Assembly (NCBI RefSeq): GCF_027744825.2
Contig: NC_071349.1
Coordinates: 4,092,001 to 4,156,000 of the forward strand
Length of the DNA: 64,000 bases
Reading direction: 5' to 3'
From: Synchiropus splendidus
Lineage: Eukaryota; Chordata; Actinopteri; Syngnathiformes; Callionymidae
A program made the translations under genes and the position numbers. The notes under the pieces are model-generated. The model searched no databases. It had not been told where the DNA came from and was given only the letters and a program-made list of their open reading frames with translations. Shown here piece by piece: positions 47,714 through 60,600 of the stretch. Numbering within the stretch: position 1 is the first letter of the stretch; each line of letters starts with the position of its first letter.

Positions 47714-50700
47714 GCTGTTTGAAGTGTTTTTCGAAAGTTATCAACATTTTTATGTTTGGCGTTCCGGAATCGACCTTATCTCAGGCTGAAAACGCGTTTT
47801 CTGCATTGTGCCATAACTTTGCAGGGAAGCTTCAGAACATGACATTTAAACATCCCACTATAGCAGAAAGGGTCTTTCTAGTAGTTGCACATCAAGTCTA
47901 AGCTGTCTGAAGTGTTTTTCCAAAGTTCTCAACATTTTTATGTTTGGCGTTCTGAAATCAACCTCATCTCAGGCTGAAATCGCGTTTTCTGGATAGTGCC
48001 ATAACTTTGCAGGGAGACTTCAGAACATGAAATTTTCTCTTCCCACTATAGCAGAAAGGGTATTTCAAGTAGTTGCACATCAAATCTAAGTTGTCTGAAG
48101 TGTTTTTGCAAAGTTATCAACATTCTTATGTTTGGCGTTCCGGAATCGACCTTATCTCAGGCTGAAAACGCTTTTTACGCATTGTGCCATAACTTTGCAT
48201 GGAAGCCTCAGAACATGAAATTTTCACCTCCCACTATAGCAGAAAGGGTCTTTCTAGTAGTTGCACATCAAATCTAAGCTGTCTGAAGTGTTTTTCCAAA
48301 GATATCAACATTCTTATGTTTGGCGTTCTGGAACCCACCTTATCTCAGACAGAAAACGCGTTTTACATATTTTGCCATAACTTTGCAGGGAAGCTTGAGA
48401 ACATGAAATTTTAACATCCCACTATAGCAGAAAGGGTCTTTCTAGTAGTTGCACATCAAATCTAAGCTGCCTGAAGTGTTTTTCCAAAGTTATCAACATT
48501 TTTATGTTTGGCGTTCCGGAATCGACCTTATCTCAGGCTGAAAACGCGTTTTCTGCATTGTGCCATAACTTTGCAGGGAATCTTCAGAACATGAAATTTT
48601 CACCTCCCACTACAGCAGAAAGGGTCTTTCTAGTAGGTGCACGTCAAATCTAAGCTGTCTGAAGTGTTTTTCCAAAGTTATCAACATTTTTATGTTTGGC
48701 ATTCCAGAATCGACCTTATCTCTGGCTGAAAACGCGTTTTCTGCTTTGTGCCATAACTTTGCAGGGAAATTTCAGAACATGAAATTTTCACCTCCCACTA
48801 TAGTTGAAAGGGTCTTTCTAGTAGTTGCACATCAAATCTAAGCTGTCTGAAGTGTTTTTTCAAAGTTATCATATTTTTATGTTTGGCGTTCCGGAAGTGA
48901 CCTTGTCTCATGCTGAAAACGCGTTTTCTGCATTGTGCCATAACTTTGCAGGGAAGCTTCAGAACATGACATTTAAACATCCCACTATAGCAGAAAGGGT
49001 CTTTCTCGTAGTTGCACATCAAATCTAAGCTGTTTGAAGTGTTTTTCGAAAGTTATCAACATTTTTATGTTTGGCGTTCCGGAATCGACCTTATCTCAGG
49101 CTGAAAACGTGTTTTCTGCAATGTGCCATAACTTTGCAGGGAAGCTTCAGAACATGAAATTTTCACCTCCCACTATAGCAGAAAGGGTCTTTCTAGTAGG
49201 TGCACATAAAATCGAAGCTGTCTGAAGTGTTTTTCCAAAGTTATCAACATTTTTATGTTTGGCGTTCCGGAATCGACCTTATCTCAGACTGAAAACAGGA
49301 TTCACGCATTCTGCCACAACTTTGCAGGGAAGCTTCAGAACATGAAATTTTCATATCCCACTATAGCAGAAAGGGTCTTTCTAGTAGTTGCACATCAAAT
49401 CTAAGCTGTCTGAAGTGTTTTTCCAAAGTTCACAACATTTTTATGTTTGGCGTTCTGAAATCAACCTCATCTCAGGCTGAAATCGCGTTTTCTGGATAGT
49501 GCCATAACTTTGCAGGGAGACTTCAGAACATGAAATTTTCTCTTCCCACTATAGCAGAAAGGGTATTTCAAGTAGTTGCACATCAAATCTAAGTTGTCTG
49601 AAGTGTTTTTGCAAAGTTATCAACATTCTTATGTTTGGCGTTACGGAATCGACCTTATCTCAGGCTGAAAACGCTTTTTACGCATTGTGCTATAACTTTG
49701 CATGGAAGCTTCAGAACATGAAATTTTCACCTCCCACTATAGCAGACAGGGTCTTTCTAGTAGTTGCACATCAAATCTAAGCTGTCTGAACTGTTTTTCC
49801 AAAGATATCAACATTCTTATGTTTGGCGTTCTGGAACCCACCTTATCTCAGCCAGAAAACGCGTTTTACATATTTTGCCATAACTTTGCAGGGAAGCTTG
49901 AGAACATGAAATTTTAACATCCCACTATAGCAGAAAGGGTCTTTCTAGTAGTTGCACATCAAATCTAAGCTGTCTGAAGTGTTTTTCCAAAGTTATCAAT
50001 ATTTTTATGTTTGGCGTTCCGGAATCGAACTTATCTCAGGCTGAAAACGCGTTTCCTGCATTGTGGCATAACTTTGTAGGGAAGCTTCAGAACATGAAAT
50101 TTTCACCTCCCACTGTAGCAGAAAGGGTCTTTCTAGTAGTTGCACCTCAATTCTAAGCTGTCTGAAGTGTATTTCCAAAGTTATCAACATTTTTATGTTT
50201 GGCGTTCTGGTACCCACCTTATCTCAGGCTGAAAACGCGTTTTCTGCATTGTGCCATAACTTTGCAGGGAAGCTTTAGAACATGAAATTTTCACCTCCCA
50301 CTGGAGCAGAAAGGGTATTTCTAGTAGTTGCACATCAAATCTAAGCTGACTGTAGAGTTTTTCCTGAGTTATCAACATTTTTATGTTTGGCGTTCTGAAA
50401 TCAACCTCATCTCAGGCTGAAAACGCGTTTTACGCATTGTGCCATAACTTTGCAGGGAAGCTTCAGAACATGATATTTTCACCTCCCACTATAGCAGAAA
50501 GGGTCTATCTCATAGTTGCACATCAAATCTAAGCTGTCTGAAGTGTTTTTCGAAAGTTTTCAACATTTTAATGTTTGGTGTTCCTGAATCGACCTTATCT
50601 CAGGCCAAAAACGCGTTTTCTGCATTGTGCCATAACTTTGCAGGGAAGCTTCAGAACATGAAAATTTCATCTCCCACTATAGCAGAAAGGGTCTTTCGAG

Positions 50701-50908
50701 TAGGTGCACATCAAATCAAAGCTGTTTGAAGTGTATTTCCAAAGTTATCAACACTTTTATGTTTGGCGTTCCGGAATCGACCTTATCTCAGGCTGAAAAC
50801 ACGATTTACGCATTCTGCCATAACTTTGCAGGGAAGCTTCAGAACATGAAATTTTCATATCCCACTATAGTTGAAAGGGTCTTTCTAGTAGTTGCACATC
50901 AAATCTAA
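47714..50908 (+). repeat. 17-monomer HOR unit (3195 bp), copy 1
   Basis: Length is 17 x 188 - 1; the missing base lies in the TTATCATATTTTTATG monomer near 48.86 kb. Marked monomers match 50909-54103 at a constant 3195 bp: for example those containing 47951, 48199, 48798, 49034, 49702, 50193 and 50726. Its interior 48466-49774 also matches 30122-31430. Its last monomers (about 50.60-50.80 kb, CAGGCCAAAAACGCG and ACACGATTTACGC) also resemble the start of segmental copy A. Confidence 0.92.
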
Positions 50909-53900
50909 GCTGTTTGAAGTGTTTTTCGAAAGTTATCAACATTTTTATGTTTGGCGTTCCGGAATCGACCTTATCTCAGGCTGAAAACGCGTTTTCTGCA
51001 TTGTGCCATAACTTTGCAGGGAAGCTTCAGAACATGACATTTAAACATCCCACTATAGCAGAAAGGGTCTTTCTAGTAGTTGCACATCAAGTCTAAGCTG
51101 TCTGAAGTGTTTTTCCAAAGTTCTCAACATTTTTATGTTTGGCGTTCTGAAATCAACCTCATCTCAGGCTGAAATCGCGTTTTCTGGATAGTGCCATAAC
51201 TTTGCAGGGAGACTTCAGAACATGAAATTTTCTCTTCCCACTATAGCAGAAAGGGTATTTCAAGTAGTTGCACATCAAATCTAAGTTGTCTGAAGTGTTT
51301 TTGCAAAGTTATCAACATTCTTATGTTTGGCGTTCCGGAATCGACCTTATCTCAGGCTGAAAACGCTTTTTACGCATTGTGCCATAACTTTGCATGGAAG
51401 CCTCAGAACATGAAATTTTCACCTCCCACTATAGCAGAAAGGGTCTTTCTAGTAGTTGCACATCAAATCTAAGCTGTCTGAAGTGTTTTTCCAAAGATAT
51501 CAACATTCTTATGTTTGGCGTTCTGGAACCCACCTTATCTCAGACAGAAAACGCGTTTTACATATTTTGCCATAACTTTGCAGGGAAGCTTGAGAACATG
51601 AAATTTTAACATCCCACTATAGCAGAAAGGGTCTTTCTAGTAGTTGCACATCAATTCTAAGCTTTCTGAAGTGTATTTCCAAAGTTATCAACATTTTTAT
51701 GTTTGGCGTTCCGGAATCGACCTTATCTCAGGCTGAAAACGCGTTTTCTGCATTGTGCCATAACTTTGCAGGGAATCTTCAGAACATGAAATTTTCACCT
51801 CCCACTACAGCAGAAAGGGTCTTTCTAGTAGGTGCACGTCAAATCTAAGCTGTCTGAAGTGTTTTTCCAAAGTTATCAACATTTTTATGTTTGGCATTCC
51901 AGAATCGACCTTATCTCTGGCTGAAAACGCGTTTTCTGCTTTGTGCCATAACTTTGCAGGGAAATTTCAGAACATGAAATTTTCACCTCCCACTATAGTT
52001 GAAAGGGTCTTTCTAGTAGTTGCACATCAAATCTAAGCTGTCTGAAGTGTTTTTTCAAAGTTATCATATTTTTATGTTTGGCGTTCCGGAAGTGACCTTG
52101 TCTCATGCTGAAAACGCGTTTTCTGCATTGTGCCATAACTTTGCAGGGAAGCTTCAGAACATGACATTTAAACATCCCACTATAGCAGAAAGGGTCTTTC
52201 TCGTAGTTGCACATCAAATCTAAGCTGTTTGAAGTGTTTTTCGAAAGTTATCAACATTTTTATGTTTGGCGTTCCGGAATCGACCTAATCTCAGGCTGAA
52301 AACGTGTTTTCTGCAATGTGCCATAACTTTGCAGGGAAGCTTCAGAACATGAAATTTTCACCTCCCACTATAGCAGAAAGGGTCTTTCTAGTAGGTGCAC
52401 ATAAAATCGAAGCTGTCTGAAGTGTTTTTCCAAAGTTATCAACATTTTTATGTTTGGCGTTCCGGAATCGACCTTATCTCAGACTGAAAACAGGATTCAC
52501 GCATTCTGCCACAACTTTGCAGGGAAGCTTCAGAACATGAAATTTTCATATCCCACTATAGCAGAAAGGGTCTTTCTAGTAGTTGCACATCAAATCTAAG
52601 CTGTCTGAAGTGTTTTTCCAAAGTTCACAACATTTTTATGTTTGGCGTTCTGAAATCAACCTCATCTCAGGCTGAAATCGCGTTTTCTGGATAGTGCCAT
52701 AACTTTGCAGGGAGACTTCAGAACATGAAATTTTCTCTTCCCACTATAGCAGAAAGGGTATTTCAAGTAGTTGCACATCAAATCTAAGTTGTCTGAAGTG
52801 TTTTTGCAAAGTTATCAACATTCTTATGTTTGGCGTTACGGAATCGACCTTATCTCAGGCTGAAAACGCTTTTTACGCATTGTGCCATAACTTTGCATGG
52901 AAGCTTCAGAACATGAAATTTTCACCTCCCACTATAGCAGACAGGGTCTTTCTAGTAGTTGCACATCAAATCTAAGCTGTCTGAACTGTTTTTCCAAAGA
53001 TATCAACATTCTTATGTTTGGCGTTCTGGAACCCACCTTATCTCAGCCAGAAAACGCGTTTTACATATTTTGCCATAACTTTGCAGGGAAGCTTGAGAAC
53101 ATGAAATTTTAACATCCCACTATAGCAGAAAGGGTCTTTCTAGTAGTTGCACATCAAATCTAAGCTGTCTGAAGTGTTTTTCCAAAGTTATCAATATTTT
53201 TATGTTTGGCGTTCTGGTACCCACCTTATCTCAGGCTGAAAACGCGTTTCCTGCATTGTGGCATAACTTTGTAGGGAAGCTTCAGAACATGAAATTTTCA
53301 CCTCCCACTGTAGCAGAAAGGGTCTTTCTAGTAGTTGCACATCAATTCTAAGCTGTCTGAAGTGTATTTCCAAAGTTATCAACATTTTTATGTTTGGCGT
53401 TCTGGTACCCACCTTATCTCAGGCTGAAAACGCGTTTTCTGCATTGTGCCATAACTTTGCAGGGAAGCTTTAGAACATGAAATTTTCACCTCCCACTGGA
53501 GCAGAAAGGGTATTTCTAGTAGTTGCACATCAAATCTAAGCTGACTGTAGAGTTTTTCCTGAGTTATCAACATTTTTATGTTTGGCGTTCTGAAATCAAC
53601 CTCATCTCAGGCTGAAAACGCGTTTTACGCATTGTGCCATAACTTTGCAGGGAAGCTTCAGAACATGATATTTTCACCTCCCACTATAGCAGAAAGGGTC
53701 TATCTCATAGTTGCACATCAAATCTAAGCTGTCTGAAGTGTTTTTCGAAAGTTTTCAACATTTTAATGTTTGGTGTTCCTGAATCGACCTTATCTCAGGC
53801 CAAAAACGCGTTTTCTGCATTGTGCCATAACTTTGCAGGGAAGCTTCAGAACATGAAAATTTCATCTCCCATTATAGCAGAAAGGGTCTTTCGAGTAGGT

Positions 53901-54103
53901 GCACATCAAATCAAAGCTGTTTGAAGTGTATTTCCAAAGTTATCAACACTTTTATGTTTGGCGTTCCGGAATCGACCTCATCTCAGGCTGAAAACACGAT
54001 TTACGCATTCTGCCATAACTTTGCAGGGAAGCTTCAGAACATGAAATTTTCATATCCCACTATACCAGAAAGTGTCTTTCTAGTAGTCTCACATCAAATC
54101 TAA
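50909..54103 (+). repeat. 17-monomer HOR unit (3195 bp), copy 2
   Basis: A direct tandem repeat of 47714-50908 with only scattered differences. Near 53214 this copy has GTTCTGGTACCCACC where copy 1 has GTTCCGGAATCGAAC, a local patch matching the neighbouring monomer at 53402. Its last monomers overlap the start of segmental copy B (53796), so the two duplications share a boundary region. Confidence 0.92.
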
Positions 54104-57100
54104 GCTGTCTGAAGTGTTTTTCCAAAGTTATCAACATTCTTATGTTTGGCGCTCCGGAATCGACCTTATCTCAGGCTGAAAACGCGTTTTCTGCATTGTG
54201 CCATAACTTTGCAGGGAAGCTTCAGAACATGAAATTTTAACCTCCCACTATAGCAGAATGGGTCTTTCTAGTAGTTGCACATCAAATCTTAGCTGTCTGA
54301 AGTGTTTTTCAAAAGTTATCAACATTTTTATGTTTGGCGTTCTAAAATCAACCTCATCTCAGGCTGAAAACGCGTTTTACGCATTGTGCCATAACTTTGC
54401 AGGGAAGCTTCAGAACATGAAATTTTTACCTCCCACTATAGCAGAAAGGGTATTTCTAGTAGTTGCACATCAAATCTAAGCTGTCTGTAGAGTTTTTCCT
54501 GAGTTATCAACATTTTTATGTTTGGCGTTCTGAAATCGACCTTATCTCAGGCGATAAACGCGTTTTCCGCATTGTGCCATAACTTTGCAGGGAAGCTTCA
54601 GAACATGAAATTTTCGAATCCCACTATAGCAGAAAGGGTTTTTCAAGTAGTTGCACATCAAATCTATGCTGTCTGAAGTGTTTTTCAAAAGTTATCAACA
54701 TTTTTAAGTTTGGCGTTCCGGAATCGACCTTATCTCAGGCTGAAAACGCGTTTTAAGCATTGTGTCATAACTTTGCAGGGAAGCTTCAGATCATGAAATT
54801 TTCACATCCCACTGTAGCAGAAAGGGTCTTTCTAGTAGTTGCACATCTAATCTAAGCTGTCTGAAGTGTTTTTCAAAAGTTATCAACATTTTTATGTTTG
54901 GCGATCCGGAATCGACCTTCTCTCAGGCTGAAAACGCGTTCCACGCATTGTGCCATAACTTTGCAGGGAAGCTTCAGAACAGGACATTTTCACCTCCCGC
55001 TATATCAGAAAGGGTCTTCCTAGTAGTTGCACATCAAATCTAAGCTGTTTGAAGTGTTTTACTGAAGTTATCAACTTTTTTATGTTTGGCGTTCCGGAAC
55101 GGACCTTTTCTCAGCCTGAAAACGGGTTTTACGCATTGTGCCATAACTTTGCAGGGAAGCTTCAGAACATGGAATTTTCACTACCCACTATAGCAGAAAG
55201 GGTCTTTCTAGTAGTTGCACATCAAATCTAAGCTGTCTGTAGAGTTTTTCCTGATTTATCTACATTTTTATGTTTGGCGTTCTGAAATCAACCTCATCTC
55301 AGGCCAAAAACGCGTTTTCTGCATTGTGCCATAACTTTGCAGGGAAGCTTCAGAACATGAAAATTTCATCTCCCATTATAGCAGAAAGGGTCTTTCGAGT
55401 AGGTGCACATCAAATCAAAGCTGTTTGAAGTGTATTTCCAAAGTTATCAACACTTTTATGTTTGGCGTTCCGGAACCCACCTTATGTCAGGCTGAAAATG
55501 CGTTTTCTGCATTGTGCCATAACTTTGCAGAGAAGCTTCAGAACATGAAATTTTCACCTCCCACTACAACAGAAAGGGTCTTTCTAGTATTTGCACATCA
55601 AATCTAAGCTGTCTGCAGTCTTTTTCCAAAGTTATCAACATTTTTATGTTTCGAGGTCCGGAATCGACCTTATCTCAGGCTGAAAACGCGTTTTTCGGAG
55701 TATGCCATGTCTTTGCAGGGAAGCTTCAGAACATGGAATTTTCACTGCCCACTATATCAGAAAGGGTATATCTAGTATTGGCACATCAAATATAAGCTGT
55801 CTGAAGTGTATTTTGAAAGTTATCAACATTTTTATGTTTGGCGTTCTAAAACCCACCTTATGTCAGGCTGAAAATGCGTTTTCTGCATTGTGCCATAACT
55901 TTGCATGGAAGCTTCCGTACATGAAATTTTCACCTCCCAGTGTAGCAGAAAGGGTCTTTCTCGTAGTTGCACATCAAATCTAAGCTGTCTGAGGTGTTTT
56001 TCCAAAGTTATCAACATTTTTATGTTTGGCGTTCCGGAACCCACCTTATCTCAAGCTGAAAATGCGTTTTCTGCATTGTGCCATAACTTTGAAGGGAAGC
56101 TTCAGAACTTGAAATTTTCAGGTCCCACTATAGCAGAAACGGTCTTTCTAGTAGTTGCACATCAAATCTAAGCTGTCTGAAGTGTTTTTCCAAAGTTATC
56201 AACAATTTTATGTTTGGCGTTCTGGAACCCACCTTATCTCAGGCTGAAAACGCATTTTCTGCATTGTGCCATAACTTTGCAGGGTAGCTTCAGAACATGA
56301 AATTTTCACGTACCACTATAGCAGAAAGGGTCTCTCTAGTAGTTGCACATCAAATCTAAGCTGTCTGAAGTGTTTTTCCAAAGTTATCAACATTTTTATG
56401 TTTGGCGTTCCAGAAACAACCTTATCTCAGGTTGAAAACGCGTTTTACGCAATTTGCCATAACTTTGCAGGAAAGCTTCAGAACATGAAATTTTTACCTC
56501 CCACTATAGCAGAAAGGGTCTTTTTAGTAGTTGCACATCAAATCTAAGCTGTCTGAAGTGTTTTTCCAAAGTTATCAACATTCTTATGTTTGGCGTTCCG
56601 GAATCAACCTTATCTCAGACTGAAAACGCGTTTTCTGCATTGTGCCATAACTTTGCAGGGAAACTTCAGAACATGAAATTTTAACCTCCCACTATAGCAG
56701 AAAGGGTCTTTCTAGTAGTTGCACATCAAATCTAAGCTGTCTGAAGTGTTTTACCAAAGTTATCAACATTTTTATGTTTGGCGTTCTGAAACCCACCTTA
56801 TCTCAGGCTGAAAACGCGTTTTCTACATTGTGCCATAGCTTTGCAGGGAAGCTTCAGAACATGAAATTTTCACCTCCCACTATAGCAGAAAGGGTATTTC
56901 TAGTAGTTGCACATCAAATCTAAGTTGTCTGAAGTGTTTTTCCAAAGTTATCAACATTCTTATGTTTGGCGTTCCGGAATCAACCTTATCTCAGACTGAA
57001 AACGTGTTTTCTGCATTGTGCCATAACTTTGCAGGGAAACTTCAAAACATGAAATTTTCACCTCCAACTGTAGCAGAAAGGGTCTTTCCAGTAGTTGCAC

Positions 57101-60100
57101 AGCAAATCTAAGCTGTTTGAAGTGGTTTTCCAAAGTTAACACCATTTTTATGTTTGGCGTTCCAGAAACAACCTTATCTCAGGCTGTAAACGCGTTTTCT
57201 GCATTTTGCCAAAACTTTTCAGGGAGGCTTCAGAACATGAAATTTTCACGTCCCACTATGGCCGACAGGGTCTTTATAGTAGTTGCACATCAAATCTAAG
57301 CTGTCTGAAGAGTTTTTCCTGAGTTATCAACATTTTTATGTTTGGCGTTCCGGAACTCACCTTATCCCACGCTTAAAACGCGTTTTCTGCATTGTGCCAT
57401 AACTTTGCAGGGAAGCTTTAGAACATGAAATTTTCACCACCCACTTCAGCAGAAAGGGTATTTCTAGCAGTTGCACATCAAATCTAAGCTGTCTGTAGAG
57501 TTTTTCCTGAGTTATCAACATTTTTATGTTTGGCGTTCCGGAATCGACCTTATCTCAGGCAGAAAACGTAGCTTTCGTAGTTGCACATCAAATCTAAGCT
57601 GTCTGAAGTGTTTTTCCAAAGTTATCAACATTTTTATGTTTGGCGTTCCGGAACCCACCTTATCTCAGGCTTTAAACGCGTTTTCTGCATTGTGCCATAA
57701 CTTTGGAGGGAAGCTTCAGAACATGAAATTTTAACCTGCCACTGTTGCAGAAAGGGTCCTTCAAGTAGTTGCACATCAAGTCTAACCTGGCTGAAGTGTT
57801 TTTCCAAAGTTATCAACATTCTTATGTTTGGCGTTCCGGAATCGACCTTATCTCAGGCAGAAAACGCGTTTTCTGCATTGTGCCATAACTTTGCAGGGAA
57901 GCTTCAGAATATGAAATTTTAACCTCCCACTATAGCAGAAAGGGTCTTTCTAGTAGTTGCACATCAAATCTAAGCTGTCTGAAGTGTTTTTCCAAAGTCA
58001 TCAACATTTTTATGTTTGGCGTTCCGGAATCGACCTTATCTCAGGCCAAAAACGCGTTTTCTGCATTGTGCCATAACTTTGCAGGGAAGCTTCAGAACAT
58101 GAAATTTTCACCTCCCACTTCAGCAGAAAGGGTCTTTCTAGAAGTTGCACATCAAATCTAAGTTGTCTGAAGTGTTTTTCCAAAGTTATCAACATTCTTA
58201 TGTTTGGCGTTCCGGAATCAACCTTATCTCAGACTGAAAACGTGTTTTCTGCATTGTGCCATAACTTTGCAGGGAAACTTCAAAACATGAAATTTTCACC
58301 TCCAACTATAGCAGAAAGGGTCTTTCCAGTAGTTGCACAGCAAATCTAAGCTGTTTGCAGTGTTTTTCCAAAGTTAACACCATTTTTATGTTTGGCGTTC
58401 CAGAAACAACCTTATCTCAGGCTGAAAACGCGTTTTCTGCATTTTGCCAAAACTTTTCAGGGAGGCTTCAGAACAGGAAATTTTCACCTCCCACTATAGC
58501 AGAAAGGGTCTTTCTAATAGTTGCACATCAAATCTAAGCTGTCTGAAGTGTTTTTCCAAAGTAATCAACATTTTTATGTTTGGCGTTCCGGAATCAACCT
58601 TATCTCAGGCTGAAAACGCGTTTTCTGCATTGTGCCATAACTTTGCAGGGATGATTCAAAACATGAAATTTTCACCTCCCAATATAGCAGAAAGGGTCTT
58701 TCTAATAGTTGCACATCAAATCTAAGTTATCTGAAGTGTTTTTCCAAAGTAATCAACATTTTTATGTTTGGCGTTCCGGAATCAACCTTATCTCAGGCTG
58801 AAAACGCGTTTTCTGCATTGTGCCATAACTTTGCAGGGATGATTCAAAACATGAAATTTTCACCTCCCACTATAGCAGAAAGGGTCTTTCTAGTAGTTTC
58901 CCATTAAATCTAAGCTGTCTGAAGTGTTTTTGCAAAGTTATCAACATTATTTTGTTTGGCGTTCCGGAACCCACGTTATCTCACGCTGAAAACGTGTTTT
59001 CTGCATTGTGCCATAACTTTGCAGGGAGACTTCAGAACATGAAATTTTCACCTCCAACTCTAGCAGAAAGGGTCTTTCTAGTAGTTGCACATCAAATCTA
59101 AGCTGTTTGAAGTGTTTTTCCAAAGTTCTCAACATTCTTATGTTTGGCGTTCCGGAATCGACCTTTTCTCAGGCTGAAAACGCGTTTTCTGCATTGTGCC
59201 ATAACTTTACAGGGAAGCTTTAGAACATGAAATTTTCACGTCCGACTAGAGCAGAAAGGGTATTTCTAGTAGTTGCTCATCAAATCTAAGCTGTCTGAAG
59301 TGTTTATCGAAAGTTATCAACATTTTTATGTTTGGCGTTCCGGAATCGACCTTATTTCAGGATGAAAAATCGTTTTCTGCATTGTCCCATAACTTTGCAC
59401 GGAAGCTTCAGAACATGAAATTTTAACCTCCCACTATAGCAGAAAGGGTCTTTTTAGTAGTTGCACATCAAATCTAAGCTGTCTGAAGTGTTTTTCCAAA
59501 GTCATCAACATTTTTATGTTTGGCGTTCCGGAATCGACCTTATCTCAGGCCGAAAACGCGTTTTCTGCATTGTGCCATAACTTTGCAGGGAAGCTTCAGA
59601 ACAGGAAATTGTCACCTCCCACTTCAGCAGAAAGGGTCTTTCTAGTAGTTGCTCATCAAATCTAAGCTGTCTGAAGTGTTTTTGCAAAGTTATCAACATT
59701 TTTATGTTTGGCGTTCCGGAATCGACCTTATCTCTAGCTGAAAACGCTTTTTACGCATTGTGCCATAACTTTGCAGGGAAGCTTCAGAACATGAAATTTT
59801 CAGCTCCCACTATAGCAGAAAGGGTCTTTCTAGTAGTTGCACATCAAATCTAAGCTGTCTGATATGTTTTTTCCAAAGTTATCAACATTTTTATGTTTGG
59901 CGTTCCGGAACCCACCTTATCTCAGGCTGAAAACGCGTTTTCTGCATTGTCCCATGACTTTGCAGGGAAGCTTCAGAACATGAAATTTTCACTTCCCGCA
60001 ATAGCAGAAATGGTCTTTCTAGTAGTTGCACATCAAATATAAGCTGTCTGAAGTGTTTTTCCAAAGTTATCAACATTTTTATGTTTGGCGTTCCGGAACC

Positions 60101-60600
60101 CACCTCATCTCAGGCTGAAAAAGCGTTTTCTGCATTGTCCCATGACTTTGCAGGGAAGCTTCAGAACATGAAATTTTCACTTCCCGCTATAGCAGAAATG
60201 GTCTTTCTTGTAGTTGCACATCAAATCTAAGCTGTCTGAAGTGGTTTTCCAAAGTTATCAACATTTTTATGTTTGGCGTTCCGGAACCCACCTTATCTCA
60301 GGCTGAAAACGCGTTTTCTGCATTGTGCCATAACTTTGCAGGGAAGCTTCAGAACATGAAATTTTCACCTCCCACTATAGCAGAAAGGGTCTTTCTAGTA
60401 GTTGCACATCAAATCTAAGTTGTCTGAAGTGTTTTTCGAAAGTTATCAACATTTTTATGTTTTGCGTTCCGGAACCCAACTTATCTCAAGCTGAAAATGT
60501 GTTTTCTGCATTGTGCCATAACTTTGCAGGGAAGCTTCAGAAAATGAAAATTTCACCCCCCACTATAGCAGAAAGGGTCTTTCTAGTAGGTGCACATCAA
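53796..60600 (+). repeat. Large segmental duplication, copy B
   Basis: It corresponds in order to 31505-41690. It keeps single monomers that copy A lost (54856-55043, 57300-57487, and one of the pair 57598/57786). It lost one that copy A keeps: chimera 56172-56359 replaces 33693 and 33881. Near 59.77 kb it passes directly from the equivalent of 37.12 kb to that of 40.88 kb, omitting 3759 bp (20 monomers minus one base). Monomers 54856 and 55044 are the P and Q types of the 17068-25633 units. Confidence 0.9.
57488..57597 (+). repeat. Truncated 110-bp monomer in copy B
   Basis: It has the same breakpoint as 35009-35118 (ACGTAGCTTTCGTAG), but its 5' part reads GTCTGTAGAGTTTTTCC. It is preceded by a full monomer (57300-57487) that copy A lacks. 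The truncation therefore predates the segmental duplication. Confidence 0.9.
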
